IMG/VR virus record: IMGVR_UViG_3300025927_000178
Span: 1-20,473 of that record
DNA: 20,473 nt
Origin: a virus
Strand: one strand, 5' to 3'
The translations under genes and the position numbers were made by a program. The notes below the pieces were generated by a model that was not told the DNA's origin, searched no databases, and was given only the letters and a program-made list of their open reading frames with translations. Below, in pieces: positions 1 to 6,018 of the stretch (positions are counted from its first letter, which is position 1; each line of letters opens with the position of its first letter).

Positions 1-102
1 GTTGTGGTGGTGGCGGAAGTAGGCGAGGGTGGTCGGGAAGATGTAGAAGCCGATCAGCATCAGGGCGGCGATGATGCTGCTGGCCAGGTTCGCGTCGAGC
101 AT
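1..102 (-). CDS. Superinfection immunity-like membrane protein (partial, N-terminal 34 residues)
   Basis: The reading frame starts at ATG 102 and runs off the window edge, so only 34 residues are visible. A Shine-Dalgarno AAGGAAAGG lies 6 nt upstream. The fragment is a hydrophobic helix (about residues 6-29) with the pattern YIFPTTLAYFRHHHN. This resembles the start of the superinfection immunity family (T4 Imm-like, Pfam Imm_superinfect), where a membrane helix is followed by a 'lPtiiA' segment and a basic or polar stretch. Members of that family sit in the inner membrane and block DNA entry by related phages. The diagnostic second half (usually NLLLGWT followed by a second helix) is outside the window, so this is a family guess from half a domain. 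The gene follows a hairpin and a C-run leader. Confidence 0.6.
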   Translation of the reverse strand, partial: MLDANLASSIIAALMLIGFYIFPTTLAYFRHHHN

Positions 103-108
103 GTCGTT

Positions 109-124
109 CCTTTCCTTGGGGGGG
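109..124 (-). promoter_or_regulatory. C-run leader box fused to Shine-Dalgarno of the immunity-like gene
   Basis: On the minus strand this reads a run of seven C followed by AAGGAAAGG, then 6 nt to ATG 102. It is one of five minus-strand boxes with the same layout (also at 440-452, 11195-11207, 14218-14230 and 18677-18691). No TTGACA promoter precedes this copy; a hairpin does. Confidence 0.6.
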
Positions 125-127
125 ACA

Positions 128-144
128 GCCGAGCGGTGCTCGGC
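128..144 (-). terminator. Hairpin between a 42-aa gene and the immunity-like gene
   Basis: A perfect 7-bp stem (GCCGAGC/GCTCGGC) with a 3-nt loop begins 5 nt after the stop codon of the preceding gene. There is no U-tract; the next bases are the C-run of the following leader. It could be a weak terminator, an mRNA-processing or stability element, or an attenuator for the immunity-like gene. Confidence 0.45.
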
Positions 145-149
145 CGGGT

Positions 150-278
150 CTAGCGGGCGCGGTTCCGGTAGGCGCGCATCGAGGGGCCGAGGCTGCGGTA
201 GACGCCGTCGGCGCACAGGTAGAGCTTCTGGGTTCCGCGTCCTCGCGGGACTTCGAGGGTGACTGGCTTGGTGGTCAT
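150..278 (-). CDS. Small basic protein of unknown function (42 aa)
   Basis: A 42-residue ORF starts at ATG 278, overlapping the stop of the upstream gene as ATGA, and ends in TAG at 150-152. The product is basic (many Arg, few acidic residues) with one Cys and begins MTTKPVTLEV. It has no signal peptide or membrane segment. I do not recognise a family. Support comes from the coupled start and from its place between two small genes under the promoter at 471-499. Confidence 0.55.
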   Translation of the reverse strand: MTTKPVTLEVPRGRGTQKLYLCADGVYRSLGPSMRAYRNRAR

Positions 279-433
279 CAGTCCCGCCGCTTAGATGTCC
301 GGCCCGACGCCAGCACGACCTTGGCGGTGTTGACCTCCGGGTCGAACGGTCGCGGAGTGAACATCCACTCGGAGAACTCGTCCGCGGTCATCGCCGTGAT
401 CTCAGTCAGCAGTGCCTGTTCTTTCTCCGTCAT
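278..433 (-). CDS. Small protein of unknown function (51 aa), first gene of a promoter-led unit
   Basis: The start ATG 433 was chosen because AAGGAG lies 6 nt upstream, directly after a run of seven C, and because the promoter at 471-499 would place the transcript start between them. An upstream in-frame ATG at 499 would overlap the promoter and lacks a ribosome binding site. The product begins MTEKEQALLTEITAMTADEF, with an acidic, probably helical first half and a basic tail (SKRRD). It contains no recognisable motif. As first gene of a unit that ends with an immunity-like gene, it could take part in lysogeny or exclusion, but that is context only. Confidence 0.65.
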   Translation of the reverse strand: MTEKEQALLTEITAMTADEFSEWMFTPRPFDPEVNTAKVVLASGRTSKRRD

Positions 434-439
434 CGTCTT

Positions 440-452
440 CTCCTTGGGGGGG
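440..452 (-). promoter_or_regulatory. C-run leader box with Shine-Dalgarno AAGGAG
   Basis: On the minus strand this reads C7 followed by AAGGAG, 6 nt before ATG 433. It lies in the short leader (about 30 nt) made from the promoter at 471-499. The same arrangement follows the two other strong promoters of the window. Confidence 0.65.
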
Positions 453-466
453 ATATCCTTCATTGC

Positions 467-482
467 GTCCACTCTAGTGGAC
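467..482 (-). promoter_or_regulatory. Palindromic operator overlapping the -10 box
   Basis: The minus strand reads GTCCACTAGAGTGGAC, with two perfect 7-bp arms around a 2-nt centre. The -10 hexamer TAGAGT lies inside it, so a protein bound here would exclude RNA polymerase. Related sites are at 4663-4678, 11218-11233 and 14243-14258. Confidence 0.65.
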
Positions 483-499
483 AGCGGTGGGTTTGTCAA
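471..499 (-). promoter_or_regulatory. Sigma-70/SigA-type promoter (TTGACA-17-TAGAGT)
   Basis: The -35 TTGACA is at 494-499 and the -10 TAGAGT at 471-476, with exactly 17 nt between. The TGA stop codon of the upstream gene (496-498) lies inside the -35 box, so the promoter is built into the end of that gene. Spacing, sequence and layout match two other promoters in the window. Confidence 0.8.
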
Positions 500-759
500 G
501 TCGGTAGGGGTTCCTGGCCGGGTCGCGGCTGCTGCCGCCTGGCCTGCGACAGCATGCTGATCACCTCGTCGCAGAAATCGTCGCCCATGAACAGGTCGTA
601 CACCTCGACGTCATGCCGGCCGACGAAGATCGACAAGAGCACGCCCTGCGGCGTCGCTGTCACGCCGACGCGGCCGATCAGGTTCGTCCGCTTCACCGGG
701 TCAGGCTGTGGGTGTGGCCGCGCAGCGAGTGCCTCGAGGCGGCGGAGCTCGTTATCCAT
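496..759 (-). CDS. Unknown protein (87 aa) downstream of the GT-B glycosyltransferase
   Basis: The start ATG 759 overlaps the upstream stop by 8 nt and has GGAGG 6 nt upstream. The product begins MDNELRRLEALAARPHPQPDP, continues as a probable beta-rich segment (residues 28-55, including VGVTATPQGVLLSIFVGR) and ends with a short helix and a Gln/Arg/Pro-rich tail. No catalytic motif or membrane segment is visible. It is the last gene of the glycosyltransferase block, and its stop codon lies within the -35 box of the next promoter. Confidence 0.65.
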   Translation of the reverse strand: MDNELRRLEALAARPHPQPDPVKRTNLIGRVGVTATPQGVLLSIFVGRHDVEVYDLFMGDDFCDEVISMLSQARRQQPRPGQEPLPT

Positions 760-1639
760 ACTGGTCCTCCAAGTGGCTAATCAGTGCCTCAGCATCCGCG
801 CCAGTCAAGTCCTCGAGGTAGCTGGCGCGGTGGCGGGCGAGGCGGCTCAGCCGATCGTACTGGCCGAGCGCCAGGTCGATCGCCTCACTCCACGCCTCGG
901 GATACTCACGGTCGGCGTAGACCGCCGCCTCGGCCATGCTCTCCAAGACGCCGTCACAGGGATGGGCCAGGGTGGGGATGCCGCGGCAGGCCGCCTCGAC
1001 CGCAATCCTGCCCCACGACTCCTCCCGACTCGGCAACAAGAGCAGCTTCGTGCCGGTCAACGCGATCCGCACGTCCGGCTGGAACTCCCACACCGTCAGG
1101 TTGTCGTAGCGGCCGGGCTTGTACGCCTGCTCGTCCCACGCACCACGGACGCCCAGGAAGTCCAGATCGGGTCGTAGCCGCACCAGCTGCTCCAAGACGC
1201 GGACGCCCTTCAGCTGAGACAGGTTGACCAGCGTCATCGCGCTGCCCCGCCGGCCGTCATACCGCTGAGTGGGAACGTGCGGACGCAACAGCAGCGAGCC
1301 CGGCCGCGTCCGCTGCACGTGCAGGCTGTTGGCGATCGGCCGGGCCGTCCGTGGCGGGTGCTGCGAGGGCGAGTGCAATAGCCAGTAGAGAGCGGCCTTG
1401 GCCCGCTCGGCCAGCAGCACCTCGGCGTGGCCAGTGCCCAGGTGGCCGATCACGACGTCCGCCGTCTTCGCGTGGAGGACGACGTCGACGCCCTCGAACT
1501 GGTACGCCGTCCGCAACCGGTGATGCCAGAAACGCACGCTATGACCGCGTCGTATGCAGGCGAGGAGGAACTCGTGGGCCATCCACTCGGCACCACCGCC
1601 GACCGGCGGGTAGAGGTTCCCCGACCAGACGATCCTCAC
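752..1639 (-). CDS. GT-B (GT4-like) glycosyltransferase, 295 aa
   Basis: Probably transfers a sugar from an activated donor onto a glycan or protein. The N-terminus MRIVWSGNLYPPVGGGAEWM is the typical GT-B opening with a Gly-rich loop (residues 10-20). The C-terminal half has the donor-site motif EESWGRIAVEAACRGIP (206-222), matching the E-x7-E pattern of family GT4, followed by a 'v.ES' region near 231-234. At 295 aa it is short for GT4 (usually 350-400), with a compact acceptor domain. The GTG start at 1639 has AGGAGG upstream and overlaps the previous stop by 1 nt; the longer frame to 1900 would cover two small genes. It lies in one operon with a GT-A-like protein and a SAM methyltransferase, which fits phage-encoded glycan modification. 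Substrate unknown. Confidence 0.85.
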   Translation of the reverse strand: MRIVWSGNLYPPVGGGAEWMAHEFLLACIRRGHSVRFWHHRLRTAYQFEGVDVVLHAKTADVVIGHLGTGHAEVLLAERAKAALYWLLHSPSQHPPRTARPIANSLHVQRTRPGSLLLRPHVPTQRYDGRRGSAMTLVNLSQLKGVRVLEQLVRLRPDLDFLGVRGAWDEQAYKPGRYDNLTVWEFQPDVRIALTGTKLLLLPSREESWGRIAVEAACRGIPTLAHPCDGVLESMAEAAVYADREYPEAWSEAIDLALGQYDRLSRLARHRASYLEDLTGADAEALISHLEDQYG

Positions 1640-1842
1640 TACTCCTCCTCGACTGGCGTCTCGGACGAGAAGTTCGGAACCAAGGCGAGCACTGACAGGA
1701 TCGTGACGTAGAGCACTTCGCTGCCGAAGAACACCGCGCCGATCGCCGCCAAGAGCAGCGTCCAGAAGCCGAACGCTCGCCGATCCCGGCTGGTGAAGCG
1801 CTTGACCAGGTAGTCCGGCGGACCGTAGATGATGCGCTTCAG
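1639..1842 (-). CDS. Small membrane protein, probable CTG start (67 aa)
   Basis: The product has a basic N-terminal segment (KRIIYGPPDYLVKRF) and two closely spaced hydrophobic stretches around residues 24-55 (FGFWTLLLAAIGAVFF and VLYVTILSVLALV), then an acidic tail ending EEE. It is probably an inner-membrane protein. The best start is an unusual CTG at 1842: GGAGG lies 7 nt upstream and CTG overlaps the previous stop as CTGA, like the ATGA and GTGA junctions elsewhere. The alternative ATG at 1878 would give 79 aa and overlap the previous gene by 40 nt. Its 3' end overlaps the glycosyltransferase start by 1 nt. Confidence 0.6.
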   Translation of the reverse strand: MKRIIYGPPDYLVKRFTSRDRRAFGFWTLLLAAIGAVFFGSEVLYVTILSVLALVPNFSSETPVEEE

Positions 1843-1961
1843 TCGAGTGCCTCCCAGCCGACCAGGAAGACCAGCCACAGGCCGTGCGCCACGTACCCAC
1901 CGATCAACGCCCCCGCCAAGGTCAGGCCGCCCAATACGATCGCGTTGACGACTGCCTTCAC
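1839..1961 (-). CDS. Small two-helix membrane protein (40 aa)
   Basis: A GTG start at 1961 overlaps the upstream stop as GTGA. The product is almost entirely hydrophobic: a first helix around residues 4-24 with Gly pairs (VLGGLTLAGALIGGYV) and a second around 28-35 (GLWLVFLVG), ending WEALD. It could be a holin-like or accessory membrane peptide, but there is no lysis gene beside it. It lies between glycosyltransferase genes, so a role in membrane-bound glycan transfer is equally possible. Confidence 0.6.
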   Translation of the reverse strand: MKAVVNAIVLGGLTLAGALIGGYVAHGLWLVFLVGWEALD

Positions 1962-2128
1962 GGCACCGGCAGCCTTCGCAGCTCGTCGGCGCAGCACAGC
2001 ATCGCCTCGGCGACCAGCAGCATCGCCTGGGCCTGCGTCCGTTGCAAGCGCTCAGCGGTCATCGCTTCCTCGTCCAGATAGTCCAGCAGGTTCTCGCATT
2101 CCTCCGAAATCTCGTCGATCGTTCTCAT
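1958..2128 (-). CDS. Small helical protein (56 aa), unknown
   Basis: The start ATG 2128 has GGAGG 5 nt upstream and overlaps the previous stop as ATGA; an earlier in-frame ATG at 2140 is less well placed. The product (MRTIDEISEECENLLDYLDE...) looks all-helical and acidic in its first half, with Cys at residue 11 and a CC pair near 46-47. No family recognised. It sits between the GT-A-like gene and two membrane peptides. Confidence 0.6.
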   Translation of the reverse strand: MRTIDEISEECENLLDYLDEEAMTAERLQRTQAQAMLLVAEAMLCCADELRRLPVP

Positions 2129-2748
2129 ACCAGCCTCCATTCGGTTGGTGCCCGCTCAGCCAGGTGCGTCCGCTGGCGGTACGGGTGAGGGCGTCGCTGC
2201 CCGTTCAGGATGCTGGCCATAGCCTCGTCGTGGTCGCAGATCGACGGCGAGCAGACCCGCAGCTCGAGCTCCTGCTCGGCCATCCAGCAGCCGATCACAT
2301 CGTCGTCGTAGCGAGCATCCGGATGGCACCGCCACTGGTGATCCAGCAGGCTGGTGATCAACTCGCAGGGCAGGGCGAGGGCGACCGTCGGAGGCCAGTG
2401 ATACTCAACCGACAGGGGAACCAGCGTGCCCCACCCGGCGCGCTTGTGCAGGGTCGCCTCGGGCAACCACGGCCGCATCCAGAACGCGACAGCCGCGCCC
2501 TCCGCCACCTCGACCGCCGCCCTCGCCGAGGTGATGAATCCGGTGGCGGGGAGGGCGTCGTCCTGGATCACGAGGTGGTACCCGGTGGAGCCGTGTTCGG
2601 CCCAGGCCAGCATCGCCGCCTGCAGGTTGCCCGCCGTGCGCGTCCGGTCGACCATCACCGACGGATGCAGGCTCAGCAAACGACCGGCCAGGGCGACGGC
2701 TCGGGCCTGCCGCTGGGGGTGGCTGAGGATCGTGCAGCTCAGGTTCAC
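2125..2748 (-). CDS. GT-A-like glycosyltransferase (207 aa)
   Basis: Probably a nucleotide-sugar-dependent glycosyltransferase. The chain starts with a short beta-strand (LSCTILSHP). Around residues 57-66 it has a hydrophobic strand ending in an acidic triplet, YHLVIQDDALP, which resembles the DxD metal/sugar-nucleotide motif of GT-A enzymes (as in GT2 and GT25). A second acidic stretch, ARYDDDVIGCW, follows around 162-172 and could hold the catalytic base region. The GTG start at 2748 overlaps the upstream methyltransferase stop as GTGA; the longer frame to 2916 lies inside the methyltransferase gene. It is shorter than most GT2 enzymes. Family membership is inferred from fold motifs, not strong identity. 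Confidence 0.6.
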   Translation of the reverse strand: MNLSCTILSHPQRQARAVALAGRLLSLHPSVMVDRTRTAGNLQAAMLAWAEHGSTGYHLVIQDDALPATGFITSARAAVEVAEGAAVAFWMRPWLPEATLHKRAGWGTLVPLSVEYHWPPTVALALPCELITSLLDHQWRCHPDARYDDDVIGCWMAEQELELRVCSPSICDHDEAMASILNGQRRPHPYRQRTHLAERAPTEWRLV

Positions 2749-3257
2749 CGGCCGGGTACCGCCACCAGCATCACGTCCTCCTCCAGCATCCGCACCTTCG
2801 TCATCCGGTTGAAGTCCTGCGGCCCCCAGATCGAGCGGTGCCGCTCCGTCGGCCAGCCATTGTCGGCCTCCGGATTCTGGAACCAGACGGATGGTGTGGT
2901 GATCACCACCGGGCATGTGATCCGCGCTAAGACCTCGTGGCCGTCGGCCTTGGTCAGGTGCTCGATCACGTCGGCGAACAGGCAGACGTCATACGGGTCG
3001 AAGAACTCGCTGGGCATGTCGCGGACGTCGCCGAGCTGCACCCAGTCGTAGACCTCCCACAGGACGGGCGTCAGGTAGCGGCCTTCCGCCTCGATCGCAT
3101 CCAGCCGTCGCAGGCCGTGCAGATACTCCCGAGCCAGAAGGCCGTACTTACCGTACCCCGGCCCGACATCCAGCATCGAGAAACTGCCCTTACCAGCGAC
3201 CGCCTCCTGCAAGGCCAGAATCACCGGCAAGGCGGCGGACAACTTACTGGTCGGCAC
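2745..3257 (-). CDS. SAM-dependent class I methyltransferase (170 aa)
   Basis: Motif I (MLDVGPGYGKYGLL, residues 28-41) is the Gly-rich SAM-binding loop of Rossmann methyltransferases. An acidic residue in DAIEAEG (53-59) would bind the ribose, and FADVIEHLTK (94-103) matches the post-II/motif IV segment of UbiE/sugar-type methyltransferases. No DPPY motif is present, so it is unlikely to be a DNA amino-methyltransferase. Lying directly before the GT-A-like gene, it may methylate the same glycan or lipid. The start is GTG 3257 without a clear ribosome binding site. Confidence 0.8.
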   Translation of the reverse strand: MPTSKLSAALPVILALQEAVAGKGSFSMLDVGPGYGKYGLLAREYLHGLRRLDAIEAEGRYLTPVLWEVYDWVQLGDVRDMPSEFFDPYDVCLFADVIEHLTKADGHEVLARITCPVVITTPSVWFQNPEADNGWPTERHRSIWGPQDFNRMTKVRMLEEDVMLVAVPGR

Positions 3258-3266
3258 GCCAGGCGG

Positions 3267-3458
3267 TCAGGTTGCGGAGCCGGGCGCGGAGATGCGCTGC
3301 CCGTGCCCGGGGCTGCGGCACACGCCGGCCGCGTCCAGCGGGTAGTGACACGTCGGGCATGGTCGGGGTGGTGGCTGCGCTTTGATTCGTGGCTGCTGGC
3401 TGCGGAACAGGCTCATCCCTTGGAGGGCGTCGCGTGTTGTCTCGGTCGGCTCGGCCAC
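3267..3458 (-). CDS. Small zinc-ribbon-like protein (63 aa), uncertain frame and start
   Basis: This frame contains CPTCHYPLDAAGVCRSPGH (residues 34-52), a CxxC followed by Cys and His at zinc-ribbon spacing. That is the reason I prefer it. The start could be GTG 3458 or ATG 3416 (MSLFRSQQ); neither has a well-spaced ribosome binding site. A competing frame, GTG 3468 to stop at 3244, has a better GAGGAG and a 14-nt overlap with the methyltransferase gene, but encodes a low-complexity Arg/Pro/Ala-rich chain without motifs. Only one is probably real. Confidence 0.5.
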   Translation of the reverse strand: MAEPTETTRDALQGMSLFRSQQPRIKAQPPPRPCPTCHYPLDAAGVCRSPGHGQRISAPGSAT

Positions 3459-3512
3459 GGCCCGTCACCGTACGCTCCTCGTCGGATGGCCTCTCGGGCT
3501 GCCTGCTAGCAC

Positions 3513-4292
3513 TCACCGGATCACACCCGCCTTCCTCAGCTGCGCATCCAGCACGGACTGGTCCCAGGTGTTCCAGAAGTCGGCATGCGCCGAGTTCAGC
3601 GGGCCCGAGGAGAGCCGGAAGCCGGTGGCGCTGGAGCGGTTCCACTCGAAGCTGACGCGGATGTGCGGGATCGCGATGTAGCCGGCTGGGCAGATGTTCC
3701 CCTTCGGGCCGTAGACGAAGCTGCTGCGGCCGACGCCGTTCCCCGACCAGCAGTTGGGGAAGCGCACGGTGGTCTGGAGCTCCTCACCGCGGGGACAGGT
3801 GATCGGCACCGGCGAAATGGGGACGGACGGGTCGGCGAGGCAGTCCCACTTGACGCGGTCGACGCCCTGCGGCTGGGTCGCGCTTGAGCTGCCGCCGATC
3901 ATCTGCGCGCCGGCGGGGACGGTGTGGACATAGCCTTTGCCGGGCTTGGTGGAGTAGTAGGCGACGGCCTGGCGGAGCTGGTAGGGCTGCCCGCTGGGTG
4001 TGATTGGGGCGGGGAACCAGTACCCGGCGGTGTCACCGGCCAGCTTGCACGTCGTCCCACCGTTCCGCATCGAGGAAAGCGTCGAGTTCGCGTTGGTGGT
4101 CGTGTTGCCGAAGAACTGGTGGAGATGACTCGCGCCGGATTGGCCGGGGAAGACGATCGGGTCGTCGGATCGCTGGTGGGAGAAGTTGCAGGGGACGCGG
4201 AGGACGCCGGCGGCGTAGGCCGGTGAGGAGCAGAGGGCGAGCAGGATGAGGCTGAGCACGAACGCGGTGATCGTGGCGTACCGGGTGATCAT
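3513..4292 (-). CDS. Secreted DUF1996-family protein (259 aa)
   Basis: A signal peptide covers residues 1-27 (hydrophobic core ITAFVLSLILLALCSS, probable cut after AYA). The mature part has the DUF1996 pattern: RVPCNFSHQRSDDPIV near its start, SHLHQFFGN (55-63), a YWFPA segment, FPNCWSG around residue 180, a CPAGYIAIPHIRVSFEW stretch and HADFWNTWDQ near the C-terminus. Several Cys could form disulfides. DUF1996 proteins are secreted and occur in actinobacteria and fungi; I know of no defined biochemical role. ATG 4292 was chosen because GGGAGG lies 4 nt upstream. A secreted non-virion type protein between TerL and the glycosyltransferases is unusual for a phage. Confidence 0.8.
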   Translation of the reverse strand: MITRYATITAFVLSLILLALCSSPAYAAGVLRVPCNFSHQRSDDPIVFPGQSGASHLHQFFGNTTTNANSTLSSMRNGGTTCKLAGDTAGYWFPAPITPSGQPYQLRQAVAYYSTKPGKGYVHTVPAGAQMIGGSSSATQPQGVDRVKWDCLADPSVPISPVPITCPRGEELQTTVRFPNCWSGNGVGRSSFVYGPKGNICPAGYIAIPHIRVSFEWNRSSATGFRLSSGPLNSAHADFWNTWDQSVLDAQLRKAGVIR

Positions 4293-4339
4293 CTGGCCTC
4301 CCATGGTTGGACTCTGTCGCAGGCTAGCGAGAGCGTGGG

Positions 4340-4495
4340 CTAGGGCTTCGCCGCCTTGGCTTTGACCGGGTACTGGCGGTGCGGATCGTCGATCTGACTC
4401 GCACTGATCAAGACCGGCACGAGGATCAGGGTGGCGACGAGGATGACGAGGGCGATGAACTCGAGGGTGAGTCGTGCTGGGCTAGGTAGGTTCAT
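4340..4495 (-). CDS. Single-pass small membrane protein (51 aa)
   Basis: ATG 4495 overlaps the end of the ribbon-helix-helix gene by 14 nt. The product has one strong membrane segment, FIALVILVATLILVPVLI (residues 13-30), then a short polar, basic tail (DDPHRQYPVKAKAAKP). No family recognised. It immediately precedes the secreted DUF1996 gene. Confidence 0.65.
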   Translation of the reverse strand: MNLPSPARLTLEFIALVILVATLILVPVLISASQIDDPHRQYPVKAKAAKP

Positions 4496-4646
4496 CGGCT
4501 GCTTTGCGGATGATCTGCTGGGCGCGGGGGACGCAGCACAGCACGACGTAGCGGGTCATGCTCAGCCCCTTGATCTCCGCGGCGCGGCGGATCGTGTCGT
4601 ACTCCTCGACGCTGATCGAGACGTTCAACTGCTGACGCGGAGCCAC
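4482..4646 (-). CDS. Ribbon-helix-helix (Arc/CopG-type) protein, 54 aa, possible repressor
   Basis: The product starts with a short beta-strand, QQLNVSISVEEYDTIRRAAE, then a second helix, GLSMTRYVVLCCV. That is the strand-helix-helix plan of ribbon-helix-helix DNA-binding proteins, which bind palindromes as dimers of dimers through the strand. The GTG start at 4646 is the only sensible one; GGGGAG is nearly adjacent to it, too close for a normal ribosome binding site, so the mRNA may be leaderless. A palindrome of the GTCCA/TGGAC type lies 16 bp upstream (4663-4678), which makes the protein a candidate autoregulator and, by inference, the regulator of the three similar promoters. Binding is not shown. 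Confidence 0.7.
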   Translation of the reverse strand: MAPRQQLNVSISVEEYDTIRRAAEIKGLSMTRYVVLCCVPRAQQIIRKAADEPT

Positions 4647-4652
4647 TCCCCG

Positions 4653-4682
4653 AGGCTACCCTGTCCACTAGACGGGACGCAA
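4653..4682 (-). promoter_or_regulatory. Weak candidate promoter of the ribbon-helix-helix gene
   Basis: TTGCGT (4677-4682) and TAGCCT (4653-4658) are separated by 18 nt and would give a leaderless transcript starting close to GTG 4646. The match to consensus is modest. Its interest is that the palindrome at 4663-4678 fills the spacer. Confidence 0.3.
4663..4678 (+). promoter_or_regulatory. Fourth palindromic operator, inverted orientation
   Basis: The plus strand reads GTCCACTAGACGGGAC. It differs from the 14243-14258 site by one base, but is in the opposite orientation and has no TTGACA at the proper distance. It lies between the end of TerL and the ribbon-helix-helix gene. It could be an autoregulatory operator or a promoterless silencing site like the stoperators of cluster A mycobacteriophages. 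Confidence 0.6.
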
Positions 4683-4683
4683 G

Positions 4684-6018
4684 CTAGGCGTCGAGTCGCA
4701 GCGTGTCATCCGCCTCATAGACGACAGCCGGCGACGACCCCGCCAGGTACTCATGCGCCGAGCTCGACGTGTCGACCTGGTCGTCGTGCGCGCCCTCCGG
4801 GAACTGGCTCAACTCGTCGATATAACTGATCGTCCAGTCCGCCTCGACGATCCTGACCAGGCCGTTGCCGAGCATCGCCGAATAGGGGACGGCTCGTTGC
4901 TGCTTGCTGCCGGTTGGTCGGATCGCTTGGACGGCGTACTGCTGCAGGTTCCGCTGGATATGCCGCGTCGTCATCTTCCCGCTGCTGCCGCCCTCCTCCT
5001 CCACCCGCTGCACGATCCCCGGCCCATCCGCCGTCGCGGTGAGGCGCATCAGGCGGTCGACGTCGTCGGGTTGTAACTGGTCGCGGACGACGTTCCGGAT
5101 CACCATCACGCCGGTCTGACTATTCCAGTCGGCCCGCAGGCCGACCGTGTAGTCGGGGTCGTGCTCGCCGCCGCTGGGCGCCGTCGCCGCCAAATCCCAC
5201 GCCCGCACGCTCGTATCCCCCTCGGGGTAGGCGGCGGGGACGAGGCTTTGCAGCATCGCTTCGCGTTGGAACATCGAGCCCTGACTGGACACGTCCCAGT
5301 CGCCCTGCTCGAGCTGGCTGCGGATCAACGGGTGGAGTTTCGCGAGGCCTTCGCGGTAGGAGGTGACGTCGAGGCCGGGGTTGTCGGTCATCACCGCCCG
5401 CACGTAGCCGGTGCCTGGTTCGCGAGTCTGCGGGTCGATGAAGCGGCGTTTCACCCAGTCATGCCCCGGCCCGCCCGGATTGCTGGCGGCGCGCATCCGT
5501 AAGGGGACTTTCACGTCGCCGGCGCGACGGAGCCTGGAGAAGAGGTAGCGGTACATCTTCTCGGTGAACTGGGTCAGCTCGTCGAAGCCGATGTACTGGT
5601 ACTCCTGGCCGAGGTAGCGGTAGATGTCCTGCTCGTTCTGGACGTGTCCGAACGTGATCGTCGCACCGCTGGGGAAGCGCCACTGCGAATGCCCCGCCGA
5701 CCATCGAGCGTCTGATCCGCTGAGCCAGTCAAGGCTCATCGGGATCAGGCCGCCCGGCATCGACAGCTGCGGATACGTCCGCCGCAGGAGCAGGGCGGCG
5801 TAGCCGGGCTGGTCGGCGTACATCAACGACGCCTCGAGGAGCGCGGTGGATTTGCCGGGGCCAGCGCTGCCGCCGAAGAACACCTCGAGCTGCGGCATCC
5901 GCAGGAATGCTTCCTGCCGCTCCGACGGTGGGAACGGCGCGTGATACGGCCGGCGGAGCGCGCCGCCGAGGGCGACGAGGAGGTCGCGGCGGCGTGCGTT
6001 GGCTTTACGGAGAGCCAT
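4684..6018 (-). CDS. terL: Terminase large subunit (444 aa)
   Basis: The DNA-packaging motor: an ATPase that pumps the genome into the prohead and a nuclease that cuts the concatemer. Walker A is GGSAGPGKST (49-58), Walker B YIGFDELTQ (142-150), and the coupling motif RAASNPGG follows at 176-183. The RNase H-like nuclease half has AWDLA with D275, an EEEGG segment (340-344) and AHDDQVD with D412/D413/D416 as likely metal ligands. The length is normal for a compact TerL. ATG 6018 overlaps the TerS-like stop by 14 nt. No portal gene follows in the window; the next 4.6 kb hold envelope and glycan genes instead. Confidence 0.95.
   Translation of the reverse strand: MALRKANARRRDLLVALGGALRRPYHAPFPPSERQEAFLRMPQLEVFFGGSAGPGKSTALLEASLMYADQPGYAALLLRRTYPQLSMPGGLIPMSLDWLSGSDARWSAGHSQWRFPSGATITFGHVQNEQDIYRYLGQEYQYIGFDELTQFTEKMYRYLFSRLRRAGDVKVPLRMRAASNPGGPGHDWVKRRFIDPQTREPGTGYVRAVMTDNPGLDVTSYREGLAKLHPLIRSQLEQGDWDVSSQGSMFQREAMLQSLVPAAYPEGDTSVRAWDLAATAPSGGEHDPDYTVGLRADWNSQTGVMVIRNVVRDQLQPDDVDRLMRLTATADGPGIVQRVEEEGGSSGKMTTRHIQRNLQQYAVQAIRPTGSKQQRAVPYSAMLGNGLVRIVEADWTISYIDELSQFPEGAHDDQVDTSSSAHEYLAGSSPAVVYEADDTLRLDA

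Noticed and set aside
554-1177. Long plus-strand ORFs across the window (for example 554-1177, 1945-3051, 15901-17133)
   Set aside because: They lie opposite well-supported minus-strand genes, are Arg/Gly/Pro-rich and lack ribosome binding sites; typical GC-rich shadows.
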